A stretch of DNA of 36,232 nt from Novosphingobium taihuense (lineage in GTDB: Bacteria; Pseudomonadota; Alphaproteobacteria; Sphingomonadales; Sphingomonadaceae). A model generated the notes under the pieces. It was not told the DNA's origin. It made no database searches and worked only from the letters and a program-made list of their open reading frames with translations. The translations under genes and the position numbers were made by a program. Of the stretch, positions 1 through 7,532 are shown piece after piece. The stretch is taken from positions 1 through 36,232 of the forward strand of contig NZ_VLKJ01000020.1 of NCBI RefSeq assembly GCF_007830315.1. Direction: 5' to 3'. The first letter of the stretch is position 1; every line of letters begins with the position of its first letter.

Positions 1-95
1 TTCACGTTCGCAAGATCAACACCACTCCCGTCCGCCTTCACCCGAGGCTTCACGTTGTAGTCAATCACCCGCTTCACGCAGACCAGGGCTTTCAT
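1..95 (-). CDS. etfB: Electron transfer flavoprotein beta subunit, N-terminal part (runs off left edge)
   Basis: The minus strand from 95 encodes 31 complete codons beginning MKALVCVKRVIDYNVKPRV and continuing through a KADGSGVDL segment, which is the characteristic N-terminus of EtfB. EtfB pairs with EtfA (FAD-binding) to carry electrons from acyl-CoA and other flavin dehydrogenases to ETF-ubiquinone oxidoreductase. The start is supported by an AGGAG ribosome-binding site in the leader just beyond position 95. The rest of the gene, and etfA if it follows, lie left of the window. A palindrome at 200-218 lies in the upstream region. Confidence 0.9.
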   Translation of the reverse strand, partial: MKALVCVKRVIDYNVKPRVKADGSGVDLANV

Positions 96-191
96 GTGTC
101 GTGCTCCTGCCAATGCCATGCCGTTGATGCCTTGCGGCACCGGCTCGATCCTCGCGATGGCGCGGAACGGGGGTGGTGTCCACGGTAAATT

Positions 192-218
192 TGCAAAGGT
201 GCAAAGCGGAACTTTGCA
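192..218. promoter_or_regulatory. Candidate operator upstream of etfB: TGCAAAG repeats
   Basis: A perfect inverted repeat TGCAAAG-N5-CTTTGCA occupies 200-218, preceded by another direct TGCAAAG at 192-198, one base away. Three identical 7-base half-sites within 27 bases look like a regulator-binding site. It lies about 100-120 bases upstream of the etfB start on the minus strand. It also abuts the left limit of the decayed gene fragment at 225-557, so it could instead belong to whatever rearrangement removed that gene's 5' half. No regulator is assigned. Confidence 0.4.
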
Positions 219-224
219 GCCGGG

Positions 225-557
225 GTCCATTTCAAAGCGTTTCCGTTCCCCTATCTGCATGACGAGACGCAAGACGTGGCGTTGGCCTACAATGCGATCT
301 GCACGCCCGACTTCCTCCTCTACGATCGTGATCGCCTGCTGTACTACGCAGGCCAGTTCGATGCGAGCAGGCCGAAGATCAACCGCCCGCCCGTGCCCGG
401 CTTACCGCCCTTGCGCACTGACCTTCCGGTGACGGGCGAAGACATGCGCCGCGCGGTGGATGCTCTTCTGTCAGGAGATCCCGCACCGCATCCGCAAAAT
501 CCGAGCGCCGGGTGCAGCATCAATTGGCGCCCGGGCAAAGACCCTTCGTGGGGGTGA
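225..557 (+). pseudogene. C-terminal remnant of a thioredoxin-fold (peroxiredoxin-like) protein
   Basis: Read in frame from about 228, the sequence gives a continuous peptide containing FPFPYLHDETQDVALAYNA, CTPDFLLYDRDR, YYAGQFDASRP, VTGEDMRRAVDALL and a final GCSINWRPGKDPSWG. These match the second half of the AhpC/TSA-type thioredoxin family proteins usually annotated as 'thioredoxin family protein', including the CTPDF motif and the closing GC.I.W.PG signature. The first half, with the redox Cys motif, is absent: the frame meets a stop at 186-188 and nothing upstream looks homologous. The only possible start is an internal GTG at 276, which would omit the core of the fold. It is best read as a truncated, dead gene. 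Confidence 0.7.
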
Positions 558-582
558 TCTCCTTATCGTGAAGGCAACAAAA

Positions 583-610
583 AAAGGGGAGCGGCGAACC
601 GCTCCCCTTT
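583..610 (-). terminator. Rho-independent terminator after the first TonB receptor gene
   Basis: A 12-bp perfect stem (583-594 with 599-610, core GGGGAGCGG) encloses a 4-base loop. On the minus strand it is followed by seven T residues (complement of 579-585). It lies 24 bases beyond the receptor stop codon and fits that gene exactly. The symmetric stem could also stop readthrough from the left. Confidence 0.88.
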
Positions 611-633
611 CTCATTTGCGACCCTGCGTTGAC

Positions 634-3093
634 TTAGAAGTCTACTGCGAGGCGGACGCCGTAGGTGCGCGGCGTGCCGAACTGCCAGTTGAACACGTCA
701 TCATTCGGGCCTGCCGAGATGAAGCTGCCGTAGGTCAGCGGGCGCTCGTTCTCGAGGTTCTTGGCGAAGGCCGTGATCGAGAAACGTTCGTTCTCGGGCT
801 TGTATTCAAGGCTGACATCGGTCTGCGTGAAGGCGGTCTGCTTGCCATCGCGGTAGTTGTAGAAGTCCGTGAAGTACGAACTCTTGAACGTGGTGTTCGC
901 GCTGGCGCGCAGCGTGCCTGCGCTGCCGAAATCGAAGGTATGATCGTAGCCAGCGGTGATCACCCATTCCGGCGAAAATGCTGGACGGTTGCCCGCAAAG
1001 TTCGGCTGCTCAGCCGCTGCAGTGGTCGGATCGAGATCGCCGATGCCGTTGCGGCTGTTGCAGACGCTCTGTGGATTACCCGCGGTCGGCAAGCAGAATA
1101 CGTTGAACTGCGCGAGCAGCTCCTTGTACTCGGCGTTGAGGTAGTTGACCGAGGCGTGGAACCGGTCGTTGTCACTCAGCGCGAAATCGGCCGATGCTTC
1201 AAGACCCCAGATCTTGGCCTTGCCTGCGTTGAAGGTCTGGCCGCCAACGGTGGTGTCGAGCAGCACCGAGACCTGCAGGTCCTTGTAGTCGTAGTAGAAG
1301 CCGCCGAGGTTGAACTGGTGCTGGCCACGGTCGCCGAAGGTCTGCTTCCAGCCAAGTTCATAAGCCGTGTTGGTTTCGGGCTTGTAGTCACCCACGGAGT
1401 CGAAGCCGCCGCCCTTGAAACCGGTCGAAACCTTGGCGAACACCAGCGTATCGGCGTTGGGCTTGTAGTTCAGCCCGGCGAGCCAGGTGATCTTGTCTTC
1501 CTTGCTGGAAAGCGGGATGATGCTCTTGTACTTCAGATCAGCAAAGTTCTTGCGGCCAATTGCACCGTTGAACAGAAGGAAGTCCGGCGGCCCAGGAGGG
1601 TCGATCGGCTGGCCAGCTGCATTGGTGCGTGCGAACGGCACGGCGTTCTTGTAAATCGCATTGCGTGAATTCTCGGTGTAACGCAGACCACCAACGGCGG
1701 TCAGCGTTTCGCCGAGCGGCACTTCGACCTGACCGAAGGCAGACTTGCTCTCGCTGGTGATGTCGCGATCGAAGTAGGACAGCGTCACGACGTTCGGGCC
1801 GAAGGTGGTGACGAAGCTGCTTTCGGCGTTGACGGTTTCCTTGAAGTAAAAGCCGCCGACCTGATAGGTGATGCCGTTCACTTCACCGTTGAAGCGCAGT
1901 TCGTGGCTCTGCGTGCTGGTGCGCTGATCCCAGGTGAACGAGCGGTAAGTTACCGGCAGCGTCAGGAACTGGCCCGGCGTGCCTTCGAACTTGCGGTAGC
2001 CACCGATGTACGAGATCGTCAGAGCATCGCTGACTTCGTAAGCAACTCGCCCACGCAGAGCGTAGGTGTCCTGCGAAAGCTTGCCGAGTCCGAAGGCAGG
2101 CGCTGCATACTCCCCACGGTTGACGGCTGCGAGCAGGTTTGTCTCGTTCGGAATGCAGAGCACCTGATTGAGCGCCGACGCATAGAGCGGGGCAACCGCC
2201 GTGAAGCCGCTGGCCGTTGAGCAGCTTGCGTTGGTGGGGCGGACACCGGCAGCGTTGAGGTCTGCGGCCGCGAAAGCCTGCGGGGTGAATTCTCGCTTGG
2301 CATATTCGCCTGCGAAGTAGACGGTCAGCGCCTCCGTGGGCTCAAGCTGGACCGAGCCGCGGACGCCATAGGACTTGTTGTCGTCAGAACGAGCGCCCGG
2401 GAACGCTGGGTAGGTGTAGCCTGCATTGTAGGACGGGCGGGCGGGGTGCTTCACGTAGCCGTCGTGCTCATCATAGAAGCCGGCAACGCGGACACCGCCA
2501 ATGTCACCCAACGGGACGGTCACACCGCCATCAAGGCGAACGGCATTGTAGTTGCCATAGCTGGCCGAGGCATTGGCCGCGAATTCCTTGCCGGGTTTGC
2601 GGGTGATGAAGTTGATGGCACCGCCGGTCGAGTTGCGGCCGTAGAGCGTGCCTTGCGGACCGCGCAGCACTTCGACGCGGTCAAGATCGAACAGCGCGAT
2701 GCTGAGCGCCTGGGGGCGGTTCATGTACTCGCCGTCGATGTTCACGACGACCGAGGTGTCCTGCGATTCGTCGTTCGAATTGGTGCCGACGCCACGGACC
2801 GTGATCTTGATCGTGCCCTGGTCCTGGTTGAGCTGAACGGCCGGCGCGATCTTGCCGATGTCGTTCATGTTCGAGAACCCGGCCTGCTGAAGCTGCTCGG
2901 CATTCACGACGTTGATCGCGATCGGCACGTCGTTGACGTTCTGCGCGCGGTTCTGCGCGGTGACGATGATGACGTTGGGATCGACCTCATCAGCGGCGGT
3001 CGACTGGGCGGCATCCTGCGCGTGGGCTGGCAAGGCAAAGGCGAGAGCGCAGGCCCCTGCTAGCAGGCTGCGATGAAAATCGGCTTTGGACAT
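634..3093 (-). CDS. TonB-dependent outer-membrane receptor (carbohydrate-type locus)
   Basis: This encodes 819 residues from the ATG at 3093, chosen because a GGGGAGGAA ribosome-binding site precedes it and a typical signal peptide follows (residues 1-25, cleavage after AHA). A TonB box-like VIIVTAQ follows, then the plug domain with EVLRGPQGTLYGRNSTGGAI, then the 22-strand barrel ending in aromatic VDF. There is no N-terminal signalling extension, so it is a transporter, not a sigma/anti-sigma transducer. Receptors of this class import large or scarce ligands across the outer membrane using TonB energy. The ligand is inferred to be a sugar or glycoside, because the gene shares a promoter/operator design with the neighbouring oxidoreductase-isomerase operon. 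No SusD partner is present. An in-frame upstream ATG at 3147 was rejected because it precedes both the ribosome-binding site and the signal peptide. Confidence 0.95.
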   Translation of the reverse strand: MSKADFHRSLLAGACALAFALPAHAQDAAQSTAADEVDPNVIIVTAQNRAQNVNDVPIAINVVNAEQLQQAGFSNMNDIGKIAPAVQLNQDQGTIKITVRGVGTNSNDESQDTSVVVNIDGEYMNRPQALSIALFDLDRVEVLRGPQGTLYGRNSTGGAINFITRKPGKEFAANASASYGNYNAVRLDGGVTVPLGDIGGVRVAGFYDEHDGYVKHPARPSYNAGYTYPAFPGARSDDNKSYGVRGSVQLEPTEALTVYFAGEYAKREFTPQAFAAADLNAAGVRPTNASCSTASGFTAVAPLYASALNQVLCIPNETNLLAAVNRGEYAAPAFGLGKLSQDTYALRGRVAYEVSDALTISYIGGYRKFEGTPGQFLTLPVTYRSFTWDQRTSTQSHELRFNGEVNGITYQVGGFYFKETVNAESSFVTTFGPNVVTLSYFDRDITSESKSAFGQVEVPLGETLTAVGGLRYTENSRNAIYKNAVPFARTNAAGQPIDPPGPPDFLLFNGAIGRKNFADLKYKSIIPLSSKEDKITWLAGLNYKPNADTLVFAKVSTGFKGGGFDSVGDYKPETNTAYELGWKQTFGDRGQHQFNLGGFYYDYKDLQVSVLLDTTVGGQTFNAGKAKIWGLEASADFALSDNDRFHASVNYLNAEYKELLAQFNVFCLPTAGNPQSVCNSRNGIGDLDPTTAAAEQPNFAGNRPAFSPEWVITAGYDHTFDFGSAGTLRASANTTFKSSYFTDFYNYRDGKQTAFTQTDVSLEYKPENERFSITAFAKNLENERPLTYGSFISAGPNDDVFNWQFGTPRTYGVRLAVDF

Positions 3094-3164
3094 GATGATG
3101 GTTCCTCCCCATGTGGCGCCATGTTTGGCGTACGACGGCATTAGCAAATTGAAATTTTAAAAAC

Positions 3165-3202
3165 TAGAACCTAAATTCTATTGAGAGCGAACCTCCTGTC
3201 AA
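3165..3202 (-). promoter_or_regulatory. Promoter with operator TAGAA-N6-TTCTA for the TonB receptor
   Basis: On the minus strand a -35 box TTGACA (complement of 3197-3202) and a -10 box TAGAAT (complement of 3175-3180) are separated by 16 bases. The -10 box is one arm of a perfect inverted repeat, TAGAACCTAAATTCTA, at 3165-3180. A protein bound there would block RNA polymerase. The same arrangement recurs at 5697-5734. The rest of the 3094-3473 gap holds only the leader, this promoter and the terminator of the preceding operon. Confidence 0.75.
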
Positions 3203-3428
3203 GTTCCCGGGCCTGTGGCTCGTCAGCAACATTTCAGCGTGGTTTTGTCGCAACCTGACCATCAAGTAAAATCATCACTCTTTGGCAAGGCATAGCCACA
3301 GGCTTTGGGTTATCAGTGGCACTCGGCCATACGCCCGATTCATAGACCCACGATAAAAATACAAAAAGCAAATTGTCTTCATGGTTTTTAATTCACAGGG
3401 TGAATGCAAATCTCTGGTACGCAAAAAA

Positions 3429-3456
3429 GGCGTCAGGGAATTGCTCCCCTGACGCC
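3429..3456 (-). terminator. Rho-independent terminator after the isomerase gene
   Basis: A 10-bp stem GGCGTCAGGG (3429-3438) pairs with CCCTGACGCC (3447-3456) around an 8-base loop. Six T residues follow on the minus strand (complement of 3423-3428). It ends the oxidoreductase-isomerase transcript 18 bases after the stop codon and insulates the receptor promoter downstream, which supports two separate transcription units. Confidence 0.88.
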
Positions 3457-3473
3457 TCGGTCTTCTCGTGCCT

Positions 3474-4529
3474 TCAACCGATGCCCATCAACCTCGCATT
3501 GAGCGCCCGGTCAGCGCCTCCGGCGGCAAAGTCGTCAAAAGCGTGCTCGGTCACCTTGATGATGTGGCGGTCAATGAACGGTGCGCCTTCGGCAGCACCC
3601 ACTTCGGGATGCTTCAGCGCGCATTCCCATTCGAGCACGGCCCAGCCAGCGTAGTCGTTGGCCGCCATCTTGCTGAAGATGCCGGGGAAATCGACCTGAC
3701 CATCGCCGAGCGAGCGGAACCGGCCGGGCCGATCCACCCATGACTGATAGCCGCCATAGACGCCCGAGCGGCCATTGCGACGGAACTCGGCGTCCTTGAC
3801 GTGGAAGCACTTGATGCGTTCGTGGTAGATGTCGATGAAGGCGAGGTAGTCGAGCTGCTGCAGCACAAAGTGGCTTGGATCGTAGAGGATGTTGGCGCGC
3901 GGGTGATTGCCGACACGCTCGAGGAACATCTCGAAGGTCACGCCGTCGTGCAGATCCTCGCCGGGATGGATCTCGTAGGCGACATCCACGCCGTTCTCGT
4001 CGAACACGTCGAGAATCGGTTTCCAGCGGCGGGCAAGTTCATCGAATGCGTCCTCGACCAGCCCAGCCGGACGCGCAGGCCATGGGTAGAAGTAGGGCCA
4101 GGCGAAGGCGCCCGAGAACGATGCGTGCGCCGTGAGGCCGAGATTGCTGCTGGCCTTGGCAGCGTACTTCATCTGCTGCACCGCCCATGCCTGACGCGCG
4201 GCGGGATTGCCGTGAACAGATTCGGGCGCAAAACCATCGAACTGTGCGTCGAAGGCTGGATGGACTGCGACGAGCTGGCCCTGCAGATGGGTGGATAGCT
4301 CGGTGATCTCGAGCCCCTTCTCAGCCAGCATCCCCTTGATCTCGTCGCAATAGGTCTGGCTGGTCGCGGCCTTTTCAAGATCGAACAGGCGCCCATCCCA
4401 GCTGGGGATCTGGATGCCCTTGTAGCCAAGGCCCGCAACCCAGTCGGCGATCGTATCGAGGCTGTTGAACGGGGCGTTGTCGCCTGCGAACTGGGCCAGG
4501 AAGATGCCCGGGCCCTTGATGGTCTTCAT
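3474..4529 (-). CDS. Sugar phosphate isomerase/epimerase family protein (xylose isomerase-like TIM barrel)
   Basis: 351 residues matching the AP_endonuc_2/xylose-isomerase-like TIM barrel family (IolE/IolI type). Likely metal and catalytic residues stand at the ends of successive strands: H81 in ELSTHLQGQ, E186 in AYEIHPGED, D217 and H220 in YDPSHF, H243 and D246 in FHVKDAE, and E300 or E302 in VLEWEC. The family isomerises, epimerises or dehydrates sugars, inositols and keto-sugars. It has no signal peptide, so it acts in the cytoplasm. It is the second gene of an operon, 12 bases after the oxidoreductase stop, with its GAGGAG ribosome-binding site overlapping that stop. Pairing with a Gfo/Idh/MocA enzyme suggests oxidation to a keto-sugar followed by isomerisation or elimination. 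The substrate cannot be read from sequence. Confidence 0.9.
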   Translation of the reverse strand: MKTIKGPGIFLAQFAGDNAPFNSLDTIADWVAGLGYKGIQIPSWDGRLFDLEKAATSQTYCDEIKGMLAEKGLEITELSTHLQGQLVAVHPAFDAQFDGFAPESVHGNPAARQAWAVQQMKYAAKASSNLGLTAHASFSGAFAWPYFYPWPARPAGLVEDAFDELARRWKPILDVFDENGVDVAYEIHPGEDLHDGVTFEMFLERVGNHPRANILYDPSHFVLQQLDYLAFIDIYHERIKCFHVKDAEFRRNGRSGVYGGYQSWVDRPGRFRSLGDGQVDFPGIFSKMAANDYAGWAVLEWECALKHPEVGAAEGAPFIDRHIIKVTEHAFDDFAAGGADRALNARLMGIG

Positions 4530-4541
4530 GGCGAGTACTCC

Positions 4542-5651
4542 TCAGAGCTTGACCCAGCCCGCGTTGTCGCGGCTGGCGGAAACGGCGGTGTCTATGAAGG
4601 TCATGCTGCGCACGCCCTCGGCAATGCCGGGGAGCAGCGGTGCGGCATCGCCGCGCACCAGCATGGCGAAATCGCGATAGAGGTTGGCGAAGGCTTCGAG
4701 GTAGCCTTCGGGATGGCCGCCCGGCGTGCGCGTGCGCGAGGATGCATCGCTGCCCAGCACGCCGGTGCCGGAGCGAACCAGCGTGCAGGTGCCGTCAAGC
4801 CGGTTGATGGTGAGCGTGTTGGGCTCCTCCTGTTTCCAGGTGACCCCGCCCTTGTCGCCATAGGCACGGATGCGCAGGCCGTTGAGTTCGCCCACCTCGA
4901 TCTGGCTGGCGAGGAGGACGCCGCGCGCGCCGTTGTCAAACCGCAGCAGGATCGAGCAGTCATCGTCGAGCAGGCGGCCGGGCACCACCGCGCCAAGATC
5001 GGCGAGCAATTCGGTGACGCGCAGACCGGTGACGAATTCGGCAAGCTGGAAAGCGTGGACGCCGATGTCGCCGATGCAACCGCCAAGACCGGCGCGCGCC
5101 GGATCGACGCGCCATTCGGCCTGCTTGCCGACCGCTTCACCTGCGAGCCAGCCTTGCGGATACTCGACCACGACCTTGCGCACCGTGCCGATCTCGCCCG
5201 CCGCGATCCGGGCGCGCGCCTCGCGCACCAAGGGGTAGCCGGAGTAGGTGTAGGTCACGCCGAATGGCTTGCCTGCTGCGGCGACGAGTTCTGCCAGTTC
5301 GTGAGCCTCGGCCAGCGTGGCGGTCAACGGCTTGTCGGTGATCACCGGCAGTCCGGCGGCCAGCGCCGCGCGGGCCGAGGGCAGGTGGTTGTGGTTGGGG
5401 GTGACGATGGAAACGAAGTCGATGCCATCGGCCCGCTCGCGCTCGGCGGCGAACATGGCTTCGAGCGACGGGTAGGCGCGGGCGGGATCGATGCGGTAGC
5501 TTTCGCCTGCTGCGGCGCTGCGAGTGGCATCGCTGGAGAAAACGCCGGCGACGAGTTCGATCTCGCGATCAAGCTCTGCCGCAAAGCGATGCACGGGGCC
5601 GATGAACGCGCCGGGCCCCCCGCCGATCATTCCCATCCTCAAGCGTCGCAT
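4542..5651 (-). CDS. Gfo/Idh/MocA family NAD(P)-dependent oxidoreductase
   Basis: 369 residues from the ATG at 5651, preceded by an AGGGAGAG ribosome-binding site. The N-terminal Rossmann fold shows MGMIGGGPGAFIG (residues 6-18). The family signature DKP stands at 106-108 (catalytic K107, with Asp replacing the more usual Glu), and GGCIGDIGVH at 190-199 supplies D195 and H199 of the sugar-binding site. Members oxidise or reduce sugars, inositols and sugar-nucleotide derivatives. It is the first gene of a two-gene operon with the isomerase and is divergent from the TetR gene. The promoter at 5697-5734 carries the operator shared with the TonB receptor. In-frame upstream ATGs at 5708 and 5693 were not chosen, because the Rossmann fold begins immediately after M1 here and the upstream starts would fall within the operator or next to it. 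Confidence 0.92.
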   Translation of the reverse strand: MRRLRMGMIGGGPGAFIGPVHRFAAELDREIELVAGVFSSDATRSAAAGESYRIDPARAYPSLEAMFAAERERADGIDFVSIVTPNHNHLPSARAALAAGLPVITDKPLTATLAEAHELAELVAAAGKPFGVTYTYSGYPLVREARARIAAGEIGTVRKVVVEYPQGWLAGEAVGKQAEWRVDPARAGLGGCIGDIGVHAFQLAEFVTGLRVTELLADLGAVVPGRLLDDDCSILLRFDNGARGVLLASQIEVGELNGLRIRAYGDKGGVTWKQEEPNTLTINRLDGTCTLVRSGTGVLGSDASSRTRTPGGHPEGYLEAFANLYRDFAMLVRGDAAPLLPGIAEGVRSMTFIDTAVSASRDNAGWVKL

Positions 5652-5696
5652 CCATCTCTCCCTGACGTGTCCCTGGGGCAAACCTTCGGACATCAT

Positions 5697-5734
5697 TAGA
5701 AACTTCATTCTATTTTGTTATCTGCCCGGGTCAA
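5697..5734 (-). promoter_or_regulatory. Promoter with operator TAGAA-N6-TTCTA for the oxidoreductase-isomerase operon
   Basis: On the minus strand -35 TTGACC (complement of 5729-5734) and -10 TAGAAT (complement of 5707-5712) are 16 bases apart. The -10 box is one arm of a perfect inverted repeat, TAGAAACTTCATTCTA, at 5697-5712. Half-sites, 6-base spacer length, position over the -10 box and -35 spacing are identical to the site at 3165-3202, while the spacer bases differ. That pattern points to a conserved protein-binding site, probably for the adjacent TetR regulator. Confidence 0.77.
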
Positions 5735-5830
5735 GAGACTGGATGATTTAGCCTTCGCGTTCCAGCTAGATTCGTGCAAAGTAAGGGCAATGCATTCTAG
5801 TATTGATGTTTCAAGGGTGAACGACAGGTA

Positions 5831-6505
5831 ATGGCTCGAGGCGGCGAAACGCAGGTGGAACAACCCGGACTTGCGGTGGAAACCGTAAGCCGCATGCCCC
5901 AGCAGGGCCGCAGCAAGGCCTCGCTCGAACGCATGCTCTCTGCCGCGCGCGAACTCATGCTGGAACGGGGCAGCGAAGATTTCACTCTGCAGGACGTGAA
6001 CCAGCGCGGCAACGTCTCGATCGGGTCGATCTACCTGCGCTTCCAGAGCAAGGAGAACCTCGTCCGTGCGGTGATCGCGCGTGCGCTGGAAGACCTTGCC
6101 CAGACCGAAGAAGCGATGGTGCAGGACGTGCTTTCGCAATCGCCCACGCTAGACGAATTCATGCCGCGCTATGTCGCGGGCTATGCCGAAGTACTGCGCG
6201 TCAACGCGCCGCTGCTGCGCCTGGCGATGGAGCGCGCCTCGTTCGATCCGCTGGTATCCAAGCCCGGCAAGGACCACGCCCTGCGCGCCACCGAACGCGG
6301 CATGCAGGCCATGCTGCAATACCGCGCCGACTTCGGCGGGAGTGACCACGAGACCAAGGCCAACTCGGCCTACAAGGTGGTGTTCGCCACGATGGCGCGC
6401 CAGTTGAGCCTCGGCTCATCGGGCGAGGCCGCCCACGACTACGACTGGGAAGTGCTCAAGCGGGAACTCGGCCGGATGTGCCTCGCTTACCTGCGCGCAC
6501 CCTGA
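5831..6505 (+). CDS. TetR/AcrR family transcriptional regulator
   Basis: 224 residues. The N-terminal DNA-binding domain spans about 28-80, with the TetR helix-turn-helix around 52-72 (FTLQDVNQRGNVSIGSIYLR) followed by F-x-SKENLV. The remaining helical domain would bind an effector and dimerise. It is divergent from the oxidoreductase operon across a 179-base gap holding one copy of the TAGAA-N6-TTCTA operator. The second copy is at the TonB receptor promoter. I infer that it represses both and is released by a sugar metabolite. The ribosome-binding site before the ATG at 5831 is weak (ACAGG), so the true start could be the in-frame ATG at 5894, which still precedes the DNA-binding domain. 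No full operator lies close to its own start, so autoregulation is uncertain. Confidence 0.9.
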   Translation: MARGGETQVEQPGLAVETVSRMPQQGRSKASLERMLSAARELMLERGSEDFTLQDVNQRGNVSIGSIYLRFQSKENLVRAVIARALEDLAQTEEAMVQDVLSQSPTLDEFMPRYVAGYAEVLRVNAPLLRLAMERASFDPLVSKPGKDHALRATERGMQAMLQYRADFGGSDHETKANSAYKVVFATMARQLSLGSSGEAAHDYDWEVLKRELGRMCLAYLRAP

Positions 6506-6508
6506 GCG

Positions 6509-7396
6509 TCAGGACGCAAGAAGCCGCTTCATGATCGCCCGCACTTCGTCCGCCATGTCCGGGCGTTCGAGGGCAAGCGACAGCGTCGCCTCGACGAAGC
6601 CGGTCTTGCTGCCGCAATCGAAGCGTCGTCCGGCAAAGGTTACCGCATGGAACGGCTGCTGGCCGATCATCCGGGCCATTGCGTCCGTCAGCTGGATCTC
6701 GCCGCCCGCACCTTTCTCCTGGCTTTCCAGCGTGCGCATCACTTCGGGCTGGAGGATGTAGCGGCCAGAGATGATCAGGTTCGACGGCGCGTCTTCACGC
6801 TTGGGCTTTTCGACAAGGCCGGTGACTTCAGTGAGCGTGTCGGTAACCCGCGCGCCCGGCGCGATCACGCCGTAGCTCGAAACCTCGTCCTCGGGCACTT
6901 CGAGCACTGAAATCAGGTTGCCGCCGACCTCGTTGTAGGCGTCGACCATCTGCTTCATGCAGCCGGGACTGCCGACCATCATTTCGTCAGGCAGGAAGAT
7001 GGCGAAGGGTTCGTCTCCGACCACGGCACGCGCGCACCAGATCGCATGACCAAGGCCCATCGGCACCTGCTGGCGCACGGTGACAAGGTTGCCCGGAAGG
7101 ATGCGCGTAGCATCGAGCACTTCAAGGTGCTTGCCGCGATCTTCCATGGTCCGCTCGAGTTCGTAGGCGGTGTCGAAATGCTCGACGATGGCCGTCTTGC
7201 CGCGCCCGGTCACGAAAATGAGCTGTTCGATGCCCGCCTCGCGCGCTTCATCGACGGCGTACTGGATCAACGGGCGATCTATGATCGGCAGCATTTCCTT
7301 CGGAATCGCCTTGGTGGCGGGAAGGAAGCGGGTGCCAAGACCCGCAACCGGAAAGACGGCCTTGCGGATCGGCTTGCGTGCCTCGTTCGAACTCAT
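6509..7396 (-). CDS. galU: UTP-glucose-1-phosphate uridylyltransferase
   Basis: 295 residues from the ATG at 7396. The nucleotide-binding signature PVAGLGTRFLPATK runs from residue 16 and continues into AIPKEMLPI. Later motifs GLGHAIWCA, FLPDEMM, LVEKPKRE and ISGRYIL are those of bacterial GalU. The enzyme makes UDP-glucose from UTP and glucose-1-phosphate for exopolysaccharide, glycolipid and sugar-nucleotide synthesis in the cytoplasm. It is convergent with the TetR gene, with 3 bases between stops, and divergent from murA. The frame stays open upstream to 7681, but that extension overlaps murA and contains nothing GalU-like. A weak CGGGAA precedes the chosen ATG. Confidence 0.95.
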   Translation of the reverse strand: MSSNEARKPIRKAVFPVAGLGTRFLPATKAIPKEMLPIIDRPLIQYAVDEAREAGIEQLIFVTGRGKTAIVEHFDTAYELERTMEDRGKHLEVLDATRILPGNLVTVRQQVPMGLGHAIWCARAVVGDEPFAIFLPDEMMVGSPGCMKQMVDAYNEVGGNLISVLEVPEDEVSSYGVIAPGARVTDTLTEVTGLVEKPKREDAPSNLIISGRYILQPEVMRTLESQEKGAGGEIQLTDAMARMIGQQPFHAVTFAGRRFDCGSKTGFVEATLSLALERPDMADEVRAIMKRLLAS

Positions 7397-7414
7397 TTCC
7401 CGATGGTATCCGTA

Positions 7415-7447
7415 AATTGTTGCACCCTCATGATGCACTGCACAATT
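7415..7447. promoter_or_regulatory. Inverted repeat between galU and murA
   Basis: AATTGTTGCA (7415-7424) and TGCACAATT (7439-7447) are inverted copies differing by one inserted base and separated by 14 bases. They lie in the 136-base region between the divergent galU and murA genes, about 20 bases before the galU start and 86 before murA. This could be an operator acting on either gene. No family is assigned. Confidence 0.35.
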
Positions 7448-7532
7448 ACTTAGGATAAATGTCAAGCACGTGGCGCTGTGCCAACGTATGCCTGAAGCTT
7501 GCACCGCCCGGAAAACCGGATAAACGGCAGCG

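Noticed and set aside
3094..3147. An earlier start for the first TonB receptor at 3147
   Set aside because: The good ribosome-binding site and the signal peptide both belong to the ATG at 3093.
3245..3251. A TTGTCGC copy upstream of the first TonB receptor as a response-regulator site
   Set aside because: It is a single copy without a partner one helical turn away; a 7-base word occurs by chance in a window of this size.
5785..5800. A TTCTA half-site just upstream of the TetR gene as a third operator copy
   Set aside because: With a 6-base spacer the opposite arm reads AGGGC, which matches TAGAA at one position only. It is a half-site at best, so autoregulation is not claimed.
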